Notes under the pieces: generated by a model | The model's database searches: none | The model's input: only the letters and a program-made list of their open reading frames with translations | Told to the model about the DNA's origin: nothing | NCBI RefSeq assembly: GCF_000472385.1 | Contig: NZ_AWZU01000022.1 | Coordinates: forward strand, 62,001-126,000 | Reading direction: 5' to 3' | Length of the DNA: 64,000 nucleotides | DNA from: Bradyrhizobium sp. ARR65 | Lineage (GTDB): Bacteria; Pseudomonadota; Alphaproteobacteria; Rhizobiales; Xanthobacteraceae | In this document: positions 26,651 to 35,298 of the stretch, one piece after another | How the letters are laid out: every line of letters begins with the position of its first letter | Numbering within the stretch: the first letter of the stretch is position 1 | Made by a program: the position numbers and the translations under genes

Positions 26651-27346
26651 TCAGCAGCATCGCGTGGCGGCGATGCTGTGGACGCGACGGTCGCCGAGCA
26701 GGTGCGCCGTGAAGCTCGACACAAATATTTTTGCAAAAGCCTGATCGCGGATGCTCAAGCCGCCGGCATAGGCGCCGAAGGCCGGCATGACCGCACGCTC
26801 GCCATCCGAGGCGAAGCAGCGCCGCTCCATCGAGCGGCCGCGGGTTGAAACGCGGGCCTTGGGATGCAGATGACCGGCGATTTCACCGAAAGCGCCGGTC
26901 GGCTCATGGCGGAACGTGATCGGCCCGATTGCGATTTCGCTCGCGACCTCGCCGCCGAGTTCGGACGGGATGGCCGGATCGTGGTTGCCGGAAATCCAGA
27001 TCCAGTCGCGTCCCGCCTGGAGCGCGCCGATCGAGTCACGGTCGCTGCCGGCAAGGCGCTGATGGGCGTTGCGATCATGAAAGCTGTCGCCGAGCGCGAT
27101 CACCATCCGCGGATTGTGCCGCGCGATCACCGACGACAGCCGGCTGAGCGTCGCCGGGGTGTCGTAAGGCGGCAACAGTGTGCCGCGAGCGGCGAAGCTC
27201 GAGCCTTTTTCCAGATGCAGGTCGGAGACGACGAGCAGCCGCTGCTCCTCCCAGAACAGCGCGCCGGAGAGATCGGCGTGGAGCGTAGTTCCGGCGACTT
27301 TTAACGCTCGTTCCAAATTGACGGTGAGAACCAAGCGCTCCGTCAT
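26651..27346 (-). CDS. pdeM: Ligase-associated DNA damage response endonuclease PdeM
   Basis: 231 aa binuclear metallophosphoesterase that nicks single-stranded DNA in characterised relatives (Pseudomonas putida MPE). Motifs are in order: VSDLHLEKGSSFA, ALGDSFHD, ISGNHD, FRHEPTGAF and AGHLHPKARV. Start ATG at 27346 (MTERLVLTVNLE); the open frame continues to 27511 but only through a family-A repeat (MAGTSPAMT). It lies downstream of the helicase gene, whose stop is at 27518, so the two are probably cotranscribed across the repeat. Confidence 0.9.
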   Translation of the reverse strand: MTERLVLTVNLERALKVAGTTLHADLSGALFWEEQRLLVVSDLHLEKGSSFAARGTLLPPYDTPATLSRLSSVIARHNPRMVIALGDSFHDRNAHQRLAGSDRDSIGALQAGRDWIWISGNHDPAIPSELGGEVASEIAIGPITFRHEPTGAFGEIAGHLHPKARVSTRGRSMERRCFASDGERAVMPAFGAYAGGLSIRDQAFAKIFVSSFTAHLLGDRRVHSIAATRCC

Positions 27347-27480
27347 GGCCGGGCTCGTCCCGGCCATCCACGTCTTGGCCAGGGAAAGAGGGGCGTGGAT
27401 GCCCGGGCCTTCGCCTCGCCGGAGGGGCTTTGGCCCCGCGAGCGGGACGAGCCCGGGCATGATGATATGGAGAGGACGGA
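27347..27480. repeat. Intergenic palindromic repeat (family A)
   Basis: GGCCGGGCTCGTCCCGGCC, then CGTGGATGCCCGGG and GCGGGACGAGCCCGGGCATG. It lies between the helicase and pdeM genes and puts an artificial extension on the pdeM frame. Confidence 0.75.
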
Positions 27481-27517
27481 GTCCGACAAGTTCCTTGATC
27501 CAAATTGGCAACAGATG

Positions 27518-30226
27518 TCAGTGAGACATCGCTTCCCTGATGAGATCGTCGGCGGCTTCCGCCAACAGCTCATCCGATGCCTCGCCATAAACTGACTCGC
27601 GGCCGATTTCCAGCAGCACGGGCACCGCGAGCGGCGAGACATGATCGAGTTCCCGGTGGGTGATGCGCCCATGGATGCGCGCGAGCATGTCGGACAGACG
27701 GCGCAGGTCGAGCAGGCCGGTCGCGGCATCGGCGCGGGCGGCGCGCAGCAGCACGTGGTCGGGCTGGTGCTTGCGCAGCACGTCATAGACGAGGTCGGTG
27801 GAGAACAGGACCTGCCGTTTCTTCTTCTCTTCGCCGGTATGCCGGCGCGCGATCAGGCCGGAAATGATGGCGCAATTGCGAAATGTGCGCTTCATCAACG
27901 CTGACTCGGCAAGCCACGCCTCAAGGTCATCGCCCAGCATGTCCGGATCGAACAGAGCGTCGAGATCGAGCATGCCCTGACGCACCATGAAGGAGAGATC
28001 GCCGAGGCCCCAGATCGCGACCGCATATTCATTGGCGACGAAGCCGAGCGGGCGGGCGCGGGCGCGCTCGAGCCGGCGCGTCAAGAGCATGCCGAGCGTC
28101 TGGTGCGCGAGCCGGCCTTCGAAGGGATAGCAGACGAGATAGTGCTTGTTCGCACGCGGGAATGTTTCGACCAGGAGCTCTCGCAACGCGGGCACGCGCG
28201 AAAATTCCCGCTGCAGGACGAGCCAGTCACGCACCTGCTCGGGTAAGGCGCTCCAGGCGCGCCCGTTATCCAGCAACTTGCGCACGCGTTCGGCAAGATA
28301 GGTCGAGAGTGGGAATTTGCCTCCCATGTAGGAAGGCACCTTGGCGTCCTTGTCATGGGCGCGCGACACATAGACCTGGTCCTCGGTCAAAGCCTCGTAG
28401 CGCACCACTTCACCCGCGAACACGAAGGTGTCGCCGACGACTAGACCGTCGATAAAATCTTCCTCGATTTCGCCGAGCATGCGCCCGCCGCGCGCGATCG
28501 CGCCGGTCAATCCCGAGCCCGTGCCGCGCGAGCGCACCAGGCGCACCTTCAGCATGGGGTCCTGGACGATGGTGCCGACGTTGAGACGATAGGCTTGCCG
28601 TACCGCCGGATTGGCGACGCGAAAGCGCCCTTGCTTGTCCTGCTTGATGCGGGCAAAGCGCTCATAGGTCTTGAGGGCGTAACCGCCGGTGGCGACGAAG
28701 TCGACGACGTCGTCGAAATCGGCGCGCGAGAGGCCTGTGTAAGGCGCCGCCATGCGCACCTCGTCATAGAGCTCATCGGAGAAGAACGGCTCGCCGCAGG
28801 CGCGGCCCAACACATGCTGTGCCAGCACGTCCAGCGCGCCGGTTCGCAAGGGCGGCGTATCCTGCGCATTCTCCGCGATCGCATCGATCGCCACGCTGCA
28901 TTCCAACACCTCGAACCGGTTGGCCGGCACCAGCACCGCGCGGGAGGGCTCATCGAGACGGTGATTGGCGCGGCCGATCCGCTGCATCAGCCGGGAAGCC
29001 CCCTTGGGCGCGCCGATATTGATGACGAGATCGACATCGCCCCAGTCGACGCCGAGATCGAGCGAGGAGGTGCAGACCACGGCGCGCAATTTCCCCGCCG
29101 ACATCGCATCCTCGACCTTGCGGCGCTGTGCGACATCGAGCGAGCCGTGATGCAGCGCGATCGCGAGCCCATCATCGTTCATGCGCCACAGCTCCTGGAA
29201 CAGCATCTCGGCCTGGCTGCGCGTGTTGACGAAAATAAGCGTCGTGGTGTTGGCCTTGACCAGTTCGTAGACTTCGCCGAGCGCGTGGCGTGCGCTGTGG
29301 CCGGCCCAGGGCAGGCGTTCGTTTGTATCGAGCATCTCGACGACCGGGGGTGCCGCGCCACCAGCGACAACGATATCCGCCGCTGCGCTTGTGCCGTCGG
29401 GCTGCGGCACCAGAAAGCGCGCGAGCTCCTCAGGCTCTGCGACCGTCGCCGACAGGCCAATCGCGCGCACATCAGGCGCAAGCTGCCACAGCCGCGACAG
29501 GCCGAGCGACAACAGATCGCCGCGCTTGGAGGTGACGAGCGCGTGCAATTCGTCAAGCACGATGCGCTTGAGCGAGCCAAAGAGATAGGGCGCATCGTCG
29601 GAGGCCAGCAGCAGCGCCACCTGCTCGGGCGTGGTAAGCAGAATGTCCGGCGGATAGCGACGCTGACGCTGGCGCCGCGACACCGGGGTATCGCCGGTGC
29701 GGGTTTCCACTTTCACCGGCAGGCTCATCTCGGCGATCGGTGTTTCCAGGTTGCGCGCGATGTCGACCGCGAGCGCTTTCAGCGGCGAGATGTAGAGGGT
29801 GTGGAGACCGCCCGTGCGCTTCACGCCGCGGCCGGTGGAGACGAGGGTTGGGGCCGCACGCTCCGTAGCTCCCTCCCCGCTTGCGAGGAAGGGCTGAGGA
29901 GAGGGATGAGCCACAGGCTCCGGTGCTTGGGGCTCACCCCGCACCCGCTGCCCTCCAGGCGTCGACCTCTCCCGCAGGGGGAGAGGTGATCGAGCAGGCG
30001 GCACGTGTGCGCTCAATTCCACCAATGTCGGCAAAAATCCGGCCAGCGTCTTGCCGGCACCGGTCGGCGCGATCAAGAGGGCCGAGCGGTTCTCGCGCGC
30101 CTTTTCCAACAGCGCGAGCTGATGCGCGCGCGGCGACCAGCCGCGCGCCGCAAACCATTCTTGGAAACGGTCGGGCAATAGCGCGGCCGCTGGGTCAACG
30201 ACGGCTGGTTGGACGCGGGGCGGCAC
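27518..30226 (-). CDS. Ligase-associated Lhr-type DEXH-box helicase with an in-frame repeat insert
   Basis: 902 aa superfamily 2 helicase of the Lhr-Core type, a 3'-5' single-stranded-DNA translocase in characterised relatives. Walker A APTGAGKT is at residues 53-60, motif Ia ISPLKALA at 146-153, DELHAL marks motif II, SATVAEPEEL motif III, and QRIGRANHR motif VI; the Lhr winged-helix and C-terminal domain follow. Between the Walker A helix and motif Ia, about residues 73-139 form a Pro/Arg/Gly-rich insert encoded by repeat-like DNA; relatives have about ten residues there. GTG start at 30226 lacks a clear ribosome site. It precedes pdeM on the same strand. Confidence 0.92.
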   Translation of the reverse strand: MPPRVQPAVVDPAAALLPDRFQEWFAARGWSPRAHQLALLEKARENRSALLIAPTGAGKTLAGFLPTLVELSAHVPPARSPLPLRERSTPGGQRVRGEPQAPEPVAHPSPQPFLASGEGATERAAPTLVSTGRGVKRTGGLHTLYISPLKALAVDIARNLETPIAEMSLPVKVETRTGDTPVSRRQRQRRYPPDILLTTPEQVALLLASDDAPYLFGSLKRIVLDELHALVTSKRGDLLSLGLSRLWQLAPDVRAIGLSATVAEPEELARFLVPQPDGTSAAADIVVAGGAAPPVVEMLDTNERLPWAGHSARHALGEVYELVKANTTTLIFVNTRSQAEMLFQELWRMNDDGLAIALHHGSLDVAQRRKVEDAMSAGKLRAVVCTSSLDLGVDWGDVDLVINIGAPKGASRLMQRIGRANHRLDEPSRAVLVPANRFEVLECSVAIDAIAENAQDTPPLRTGALDVLAQHVLGRACGEPFFSDELYDEVRMAAPYTGLSRADFDDVVDFVATGGYALKTYERFARIKQDKQGRFRVANPAVRQAYRLNVGTIVQDPMLKVRLVRSRGTGSGLTGAIARGGRMLGEIEEDFIDGLVVGDTFVFAGEVVRYEALTEDQVYVSRAHDKDAKVPSYMGGKFPLSTYLAERVRKLLDNGRAWSALPEQVRDWLVLQREFSRVPALRELLVETFPRANKHYLVCYPFEGRLAHQTLGMLLTRRLERARARPLGFVANEYAVAIWGLGDLSFMVRQGMLDLDALFDPDMLGDDLEAWLAESALMKRTFRNCAIISGLIARRHTGEEKKKRQVLFSTDLVYDVLRKHQPDHVLLRAARADAATGLLDLRRLSDMLARIHGRITHRELDHVSPLAVPVLLEIGRESVYGEASDELLAEAADDLIREAMSH
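29868..29990. repeat. Palindromic repeat embedded in the helicase gene (family D-like)
   Basis: Contains CCTCTCCC-GCA-GGGGGAGAGG near 29967-29987 and a second repeat-like block (CCCTCCCCGCTTGCGAGGAAG) near 29870. Both are typical intergenic repeat modules but here they lie in frame inside the helicase coding sequence (residues about 79-120). Confidence 0.65.
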
Positions 30227-30358
30227 GAGGGAGAACGTATGCAGTCCGCGCCGTTTCGTCGAGGGTGATGGCGCACTTGCGGCGAGAGGGAGGCCTCACT
30301 CCGTCGCCGACTTGCCCGAGAGATATACCCCTCCTTGCCGTTGAAGATCGAGATGGGT

Positions 30359-31285
30359 TCACATCTTCGCCGCAACCACGGCCAAGCCACGCACCGGCTT
30401 ATTTTTCTCGGTGCGCGGACTCGCTTCTTCGAGATGGGCAACTTCGAGGCCCGCGGCCACGATCGCGGTCCGCACATAATCCGCGGCATGGGCATAACGC
30501 AGGCCCTCGCCAATCACGACGCCCTCGCCGCCATGGGTCTCGACGGTGAAGGCAAGCAGACCGCCCGAGGCCAGGACGCGCTGAATCTCGCTCAGCACCG
30601 GCGCGAGATCCGCCACATAAACAAAAGCGTCCGCAGCCAGCACGAGATCGGCGCTGGCGTCCGCCTTGCTGCGCAGGCCCGCGACCATGTCCTCGACCTC
30701 GAGCTGTTCGTAGAGGGCAGTGGCGCGGGCCTGCTCGATCATGCCGGGCGACAGATCGATGCCGATGAAATGGTCGACCTGCTCGGCAAAGGCCTCCGCA
30801 GCAAGGCCGGTGCCGCAGCCGAGATCGATGGCGTACTTGAAGAAGGCGGGTTTGCGCGCGGCCGCGCGCACCGCGACCACCGCCTTGAACAGGAGCTGCG
30901 GGGCGCGGTAGTTGAGATCGCCGAGCAGCGCCGCCTCGAAGCGCGCTGCATATTGATCGAACAGCGCCTGCACGTAGCCGCGCGGCATCGTCGATAGTTC
31001 TTCCGCGCCCAGCCGCATCAGCCGGACGGAGGCACCGTGACGGTCGTCCGGATCGGACTCGCGCACTTTGCGGAACGCCGTAATCGCTTTGTCATGCTCG
31101 CCAAGCTGCTGGCGGATTTCGCCCAGCGTGAACCAGGCAGTGGCGAAGTTCGGCGCGAGCTCGATTGCCTGTTCGAGCAGATCGGCAGCGGCCAGCAGAT
31201 CGCCCTTCAATTGCAGGTCGCGCGCGAATTCGAAGCGGCGGTCGGCAATCAGATCGCCGGAGGACAGGAACAGGCGCAGGGGCAT
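30359..31285 (-). CDS. TPR-containing class I SAM-dependent methyltransferase
   Basis: 308 aa. The N-terminus has one or two TPR units (LKGDLLAAADLLEQAIEL, TAWFTLGEIRQQLGEHDKAITAFRKV), followed by a Rossmann methyltransferase with SAM motif I AIDLGCGTGLAAEAF, IGIDLSPGMIEQAR and LVLAADAFVYVADL. The substrate is unknown. ATG at 31285 is chosen because the upstream open frame is repeat DNA (GLDPRIHLS...). It lies upstream of the helicase on the same strand and divergent from the exonuclease, at the centre of the ligase-associated repair locus. Confidence 0.85.
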   Translation of the reverse strand: MPLRLFLSSGDLIADRRFEFARDLQLKGDLLAAADLLEQAIELAPNFATAWFTLGEIRQQLGEHDKAITAFRKVRESDPDDRHGASVRLMRLGAEELSTMPRGYVQALFDQYAARFEAALLGDLNYRAPQLLFKAVVAVRAAARKPAFFKYAIDLGCGTGLAAEAFAEQVDHFIGIDLSPGMIEQARATALYEQLEVEDMVAGLRSKADASADLVLAADAFVYVADLAPVLSEIQRVLASGGLLAFTVETHGGEGVVIGEGLRYAHAADYVRTAIVAAGLEVAHLEEASPRTEKNKPVRGLAVVAAKM

Positions 31286-31299
31286 ATCTCGGGAACCAA

Positions 31300-31394
31300 G
31301 CTCGTCATTGCCGGGCTTAATCCGGCAAATCCATCGATCAAAAGAGACTTTTCTAGAAAGATGGATGCGCGGGTCAAGCCCGCGCGTGACACCT
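31300..31394. repeat. Intergenic palindromic repeat (family A variant)
   Basis: GTCATTGCCGGGCTTAATCCGG, a spacer with AAGAGACTTTTCTAGAAAG, then GCGCGGGTCAAGCCCGCGCG. It occupies the divergent promoter region between the methyltransferase and exonuclease genes. Confidence 0.7.
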
Positions 31395-31419
31395 GATAAT
31401 AGGTCGCACCCGGGCCCAT

Positions 31420-32469
31420 ATGGAGAGCATGCGTCCGCATGACATCCTGCTGCCAACTCCCGCCGGCCTTTGCTGCAGGCCCGGAGGCTTTTACATCGAT
31501 CCCGTGCGTCCCGTGGAGCGGGCCGTGGTCACCCACGGCCATTCAGACCACGCCCGCGCCGGCCATGGCGCGGTGCTGGCGACGCGGGAAACGCTCGACA
31601 TGATGCGGCTGCGCTATGGCGATAATTTTGCTCGTTCGACACAGGCCATAGCCTATGGCGAAGAGATCACCCTCGGCGATGTAAGGATCAAATTCCATCC
31701 CGCCGGCCATGTGCTGGGCTCGGCGCAGATCGCCGTCTCCTGTGGGGAGCTCTGCATCGTCGCATCCGGCGATTACAAGGACGCCCGCGATCCGACCTGC
31801 GCGCCGTTCGAGCTGGTGCCTTGCGACGTCTTCATCACCGAAGCAACCTTCGGCCTGCCGGTGTTTCGTCATGGCGATGCGGCGGAAGAGGTGAAGAAGC
31901 TCCTGGCTTCGGTCGCGCTGTTTCCCGAGCGCGCCCATCTGGTCGGCGCCTATTCGCTCGGCAAGGCGCAGCGCGTGATCGCACTGTTGCGCGAGGCCGG
32001 TTACGACGCGCCGATCTATCTGCATGGCGCGATGGACAAGATCACGCGCTACTATGAAAGCCGGGGCGTGCGCCTCGGCGAGCTGCGCCCGGTGCGCGGC
32101 ACGAAGAAGGCCGAGCTTGCCGGCACCATCACGCTGGCGCCGCCGACCGCGACCTCCGACATCTGGACGCGGCGCTTTCCCGATCCGGTCACCGCCTTTG
32201 CCTCCGGCTGGATGCGGGTGCGCGCCCGCGCACGCCAGCGCGGCGTCGAGCTGCCGCTGGTGATTTCCGATCACGCCGATTGGGACGGACTGACCGCGAC
32301 CATTGCCGCGACCGGCGCCGGCGAGGTCTGGGTCACCCACGGCCAGGAAGACGCGCTGGTGCATTGGTGCAGGACGAAGGGACTCGCGGCTCGACCGCTC
32401 GATCTCGTCGGCTATGGCGATGAGGAAGAGAGCGAGACGTTGACCGAAGCCCAGGATGTCGAGGCATGA
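31420..32469 (+). CDS. Ligase-associated DNA damage response exonuclease
   Basis: 349 aa MBL/beta-CASP-type nuclease: metal motif THGHSDHARAGH (His39, His41, Asp43, His44), PAGHVLGSAQI near residue 95, SGDYKDARDP near 115, and late ISDHADWDGL plus TVWVTHGQED-like strands. It is the exonuclease member of the conserved ligase-associated repair set. ATG at 31420 or 31429 are both possible. Its stop overlaps the ligase start as ATGA. Confidence 0.92.
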   Translation: MESMRPHDILLPTPAGLCCRPGGFYIDPVRPVERAVVTHGHSDHARAGHGAVLATRETLDMMRLRYGDNFARSTQAIAYGEEITLGDVRIKFHPAGHVLGSAQIAVSCGELCIVASGDYKDARDPTCAPFELVPCDVFITEATFGLPVFRHGDAAEEVKKLLASVALFPERAHLVGAYSLGKAQRVIALLREAGYDAPIYLHGAMDKITRYYESRGVRLGELRPVRGTKKAELAGTITLAPPTATSDIWTRRFPDPVTAFASGWMRVRARARQRGVELPLVISDHADWDGLTATIAATGAGEVWVTHGQEDALVHWCRTKGLAARPLDLVGYGDEEESETLTEAQDVEA

Positions 32470-34157
32470 ATCGCTTCGCCGAACTGCTCGACCGCCTCGC
32501 CTATGAGCCCGGGCGCAACAACAAGCTGCGGCTCATCACCGCCTATTTCCGCGAGGTCGGCGATCCCGATCGCGGCTATGCGCTGGCGGCGCTGACGGGC
32601 GCCCTGTCGTTCAAGCATGCCAAGCCCGGCCTGATCCGCGACCTGATCGCCGCGCGCACCGATCCCGCGCTGTTCGGCCTATCTTACGATTACGTCGGCG
32701 ACCTCTCCGAGACGGTGGCGCTGATGTGGCCGAAATCGGCGCTCTTGTCCGCGAACGCCGGCCACAACAATCCGCCGCCGCCAACGCTCACCGACGTCGT
32801 CACCACCTTGCGTACGCTTGGCAAGCTGGAGCTACCGGCGCAGCTCGCGCGCTGGCTCGACGAGCTGGACGAGACCGGCCGCTGGGCCCTGTTGAAACTC
32901 GTCACCGGCGCGATGCGCATCGGCATCTCGGCGCGGCTTGCCAAGACCGCGGCCGCCAATCTTGGCCACAAGGATCCGCATGAGATCGAGCTGATCTGGC
33001 CGGGGCTGTCGCCGCCCTATCTCGACCTGTTCGCCTGGCTGGAGGATCGCGGCGAAAAGCCGGTCAACCGCGATCCCGCGCCGTTCCGCCCGGTAATGCT
33101 GGCGCATGCGATCGAGGATGAGGATTTCGCCGGCCTCGATCCCGCCGACTACATCGCGGAATGGAAATGGGATGGCATCCGCGTGCAGGCGGTCACCGGC
33201 CGCGACACGCACGGCCACTGCGTGGCGCGGCTCTATTCACGCACCGGCGAAGACATCACCAAGAGCTTTCCCGATCTGTTGCCCTCGCTGCATCTGCCGG
33301 GTGCCATCGACGGTGAGCTCCTGGTGATGCGCGATGGCCGCGTGCAGAGCTTCAATGTGCTGCAGCAGCGGCTCAACCGCAAAGTGGTCTCGCCCAAACT
33401 GACCAAGGATTATCCGATCCATCTGCGGGCCTACGATCTGCTCGGCGATGACGAGAACGATTTGCGCGAATTGCCGTTCGCCGAACGGCGCGAGCGGCTG
33501 GAGAGTTTCGTCCGGCGGCTGAACGATGCTCGCGTCGATTTGTCGCCGACCATCGCCTTCGATAGCTGGTACGCGCTTCGCCTCGCGCGCGCCCATCCCA
33601 TGTCGGCCGGCGCGGGCGAGGACGCGGGCGCCGTCGAAGGCGTGATGCTCAAGCGGCGCGATGCACCCTATTTGCCCGGTCGCCCCAGGGGGCAATGGTG
33701 GAAATGGAAGCGCGACCCGCACATCATCGACGCCGTGCTGATGTATGCCCAGCGCGGCCACGGCAAGCGCTCCTCCTATTATTCGGACTACACCTTTGGT
33801 GTCTGGACCGCAGGCGAAAGCGGCGACGAGCTGGTGCCGGTCGGCAAGGCCTATTTCGGCTTCACTGACGAGGAGCTCTTGCAGATCGACCGCTTTGTCC
33901 GCCGCAACACCAAAGAAAAATTCGGCCCCGTGCGCCACGTCGTTCATGAACCCGACCAAGGCCTGGTGCTGGAAGTCGCCTTCGAGGGTCTGCAGCGGTC
34001 CTCGCGGCACAAATCGGGTGTTGCCATGCGGTTTCCCCGCATCAACCGCCTGCGCTGGGACAAGCCGCCGCGCGAGGCCGATCGGCTGGAAACGCTGGAG
34101 CGCATGCTCAAAGCCGACGAGACAAATAAAGTTTTGGTAACATCCGAAAACAGTTGA
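32466..34157 (+). CDS. ATP-dependent DNA ligase (ligase-associated damage-response type)
   Basis: 563 aa ATP-dependent ligase of the group tied to cisplatin damage response. The N-terminal DNA-binding domain (1-200) precedes the adenylation domain with Lys234 in EWKWDGIRVQ, the AIDGELLV motif, YDLLGDDENDLRELP and EGVMLKRRDAPY; the oligonucleotide-binding domain contains KRDPHIIDAVLMYAQRG. It seals nicks after ends are trimmed by the nucleases encoded here. Coupled to the exonuclease by a 4-base overlap. Confidence 0.95.
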   Translation: MNRFAELLDRLAYEPGRNNKLRLITAYFREVGDPDRGYALAALTGALSFKHAKPGLIRDLIAARTDPALFGLSYDYVGDLSETVALMWPKSALLSANAGHNNPPPPTLTDVVTTLRTLGKLELPAQLARWLDELDETGRWALLKLVTGAMRIGISARLAKTAAANLGHKDPHEIELIWPGLSPPYLDLFAWLEDRGEKPVNRDPAPFRPVMLAHAIEDEDFAGLDPADYIAEWKWDGIRVQAVTGRDTHGHCVARLYSRTGEDITKSFPDLLPSLHLPGAIDGELLVMRDGRVQSFNVLQQRLNRKVVSPKLTKDYPIHLRAYDLLGDDENDLRELPFAERRERLESFVRRLNDARVDLSPTIAFDSWYALRLARAHPMSAGAGEDAGAVEGVMLKRRDAPYLPGRPRGQWWKWKRDPHIIDAVLMYAQRGHGKRSSYYSDYTFGVWTAGESGDELVPVGKAYFGFTDEELLQIDRFVRRNTKEKFGPVRHVVHEPDQGLVLEVAFEGLQRSSRHKSGVAMRFPRINRLRWDKPPREADRLETLERMLKADETNKVLVTSENS

Positions 34158-34229
34158 CGAGGCTTTAAGGGTTCCCCATCTGCCTGTCGCCATAGTAAAA
34201 TGCGCGGTGCGAATCCGCGGGAGATGAAG

Positions 34230-34538
34230 ATGTCACACGACAGCAGGGAATTGCCGGCAGCCCCTGACGGCCTGAGCCGTTTTCTCGGCGGCTCGCCGCT
34301 CAACGTCGCGTTCCGGTTGATCCTGTTGTCGATCCTGGTCGGCGTGGTCCTGGCCGCGGTCGGCTTCGATCCCTGGAACATCATCGAGAGCATTCGCCTC
34401 CTGTTCCGGCGCCTGTGGGACCTCGGCTTTGATGCCGTCAATTGGCTGTGGCGCTATTTCCTGCTCGGCGCCGTGGTCGTGGTCCCGATCTGGCTGCTGT
34501 CGCGCATCTTCTCCTCACCGCCGCGCCGTCGCTACTAG
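34230..34538 (+). CDS. Small membrane protein, DUF6460 type
   Basis: 102 aa with two hydrophobic helices (about residues 26-48 and 74-92) and conserved PDGLSRFLGGSPL and VGFDPWNII segments. It resembles small Rhizobiales membrane proteins of unknown function (DUF6460). ATG at 34230 is preferred because GGGAG lies 6 bases upstream; an in-frame ATG at 34224 also exists. It follows the ligase by 72 nt and may be cotranscribed. Confidence 0.75.
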   Translation: MSHDSRELPAAPDGLSRFLGGSPLNVAFRLILLSILVGVVLAAVGFDPWNIIESIRLLFRRLWDLGFDAVNWLWRYFLLGAVVVVPIWLLSRIFSSPPRRRY

Positions 34539-34550
34539 GCGGACAAGCCC

Positions 34551-35284
34551 GTGCAACTGCAATTCATCGGCTCCGGCGACGCATTTGGCTCGGGCGGCCG
34601 CAACAACACCTGCTTTCATGTCACGGGCGAGGAAGTCAACTTCCTGATCGATTGCGGCGCCTCGTCGCTGCCGGCCCTAAAGCGCGCGGGCGTCGCGCGC
34701 CAGGCCATCGATCTGATCCTGATCACCCATTTTCACGGCGATCATTTTGCCGGGCTGCCGTTCTTCCTGCTCGATGCGCAGTTCTCGCGGCGGACGCGTC
34801 CACTTGTGATCGCGGGTCCGCAAGGCCTCGATATGCGCCTGATACAGGTGATGGAAGCGCTGTTCGAAAACTCCTCGAAGACAAAGCAGAAGTTCGAGCT
34901 TTCAATTGTCGCCTTGAGCCCGGACAAACGCGTGCCTTCGGCGGGGTCACCGTGACGCCATTTCCCGTGGTACACGGCGAATCCGGCGGGCCGTTTCTCG
35001 GCTACAGGATCGAGGCGGAGGGACGTGTGATCGCCTATAGCGCGGACACCGAATGGACTGACACGCTGATCCCGCTGGCGCGCGATGCCGACCTGTTCAT
35101 CGCGGAAGCCTATACTTACGAGAAGGCCGTCAAGAACCATCTCAGCCTCAAGGCCCTGGAGGCGCATCTCCAAGAGATCAGGCCGAAGCGGCTGATCCTC
35201 ACACACATGGGCGACGACACGCTCACCCGTCTCGATGCGCTCACTCACGCGGCCGCCCATGACGGCTTGACCGTCGAGCTGTAG
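34551..35284 (+). pseudogene. MBL-fold metallo-hydrolase interrupted by a -1 frameshift
   Basis: The 5' part (GTG at 34551) encodes LQFIGSGDAFGSGGRNNTC and the metal motif THFHGDHFAGLPF, like RNase Z-type hydrolases, but stops at 34955. The rest (FGGVTVTPFPVVHGESGGPF, YSADTEWTDTL, LILTHMGDD) continues in another frame to 35284. The two frames join cleanly near 34912-34918 if one base is restored: SIVAL then EPGQTRAF. Total length 734 nt is one short of 245 codons. Either the gene is recently broken or the base was lost in sequencing. Confidence 0.85.
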
Positions 35285-35298
35285 AGGCGCGCGGGACG

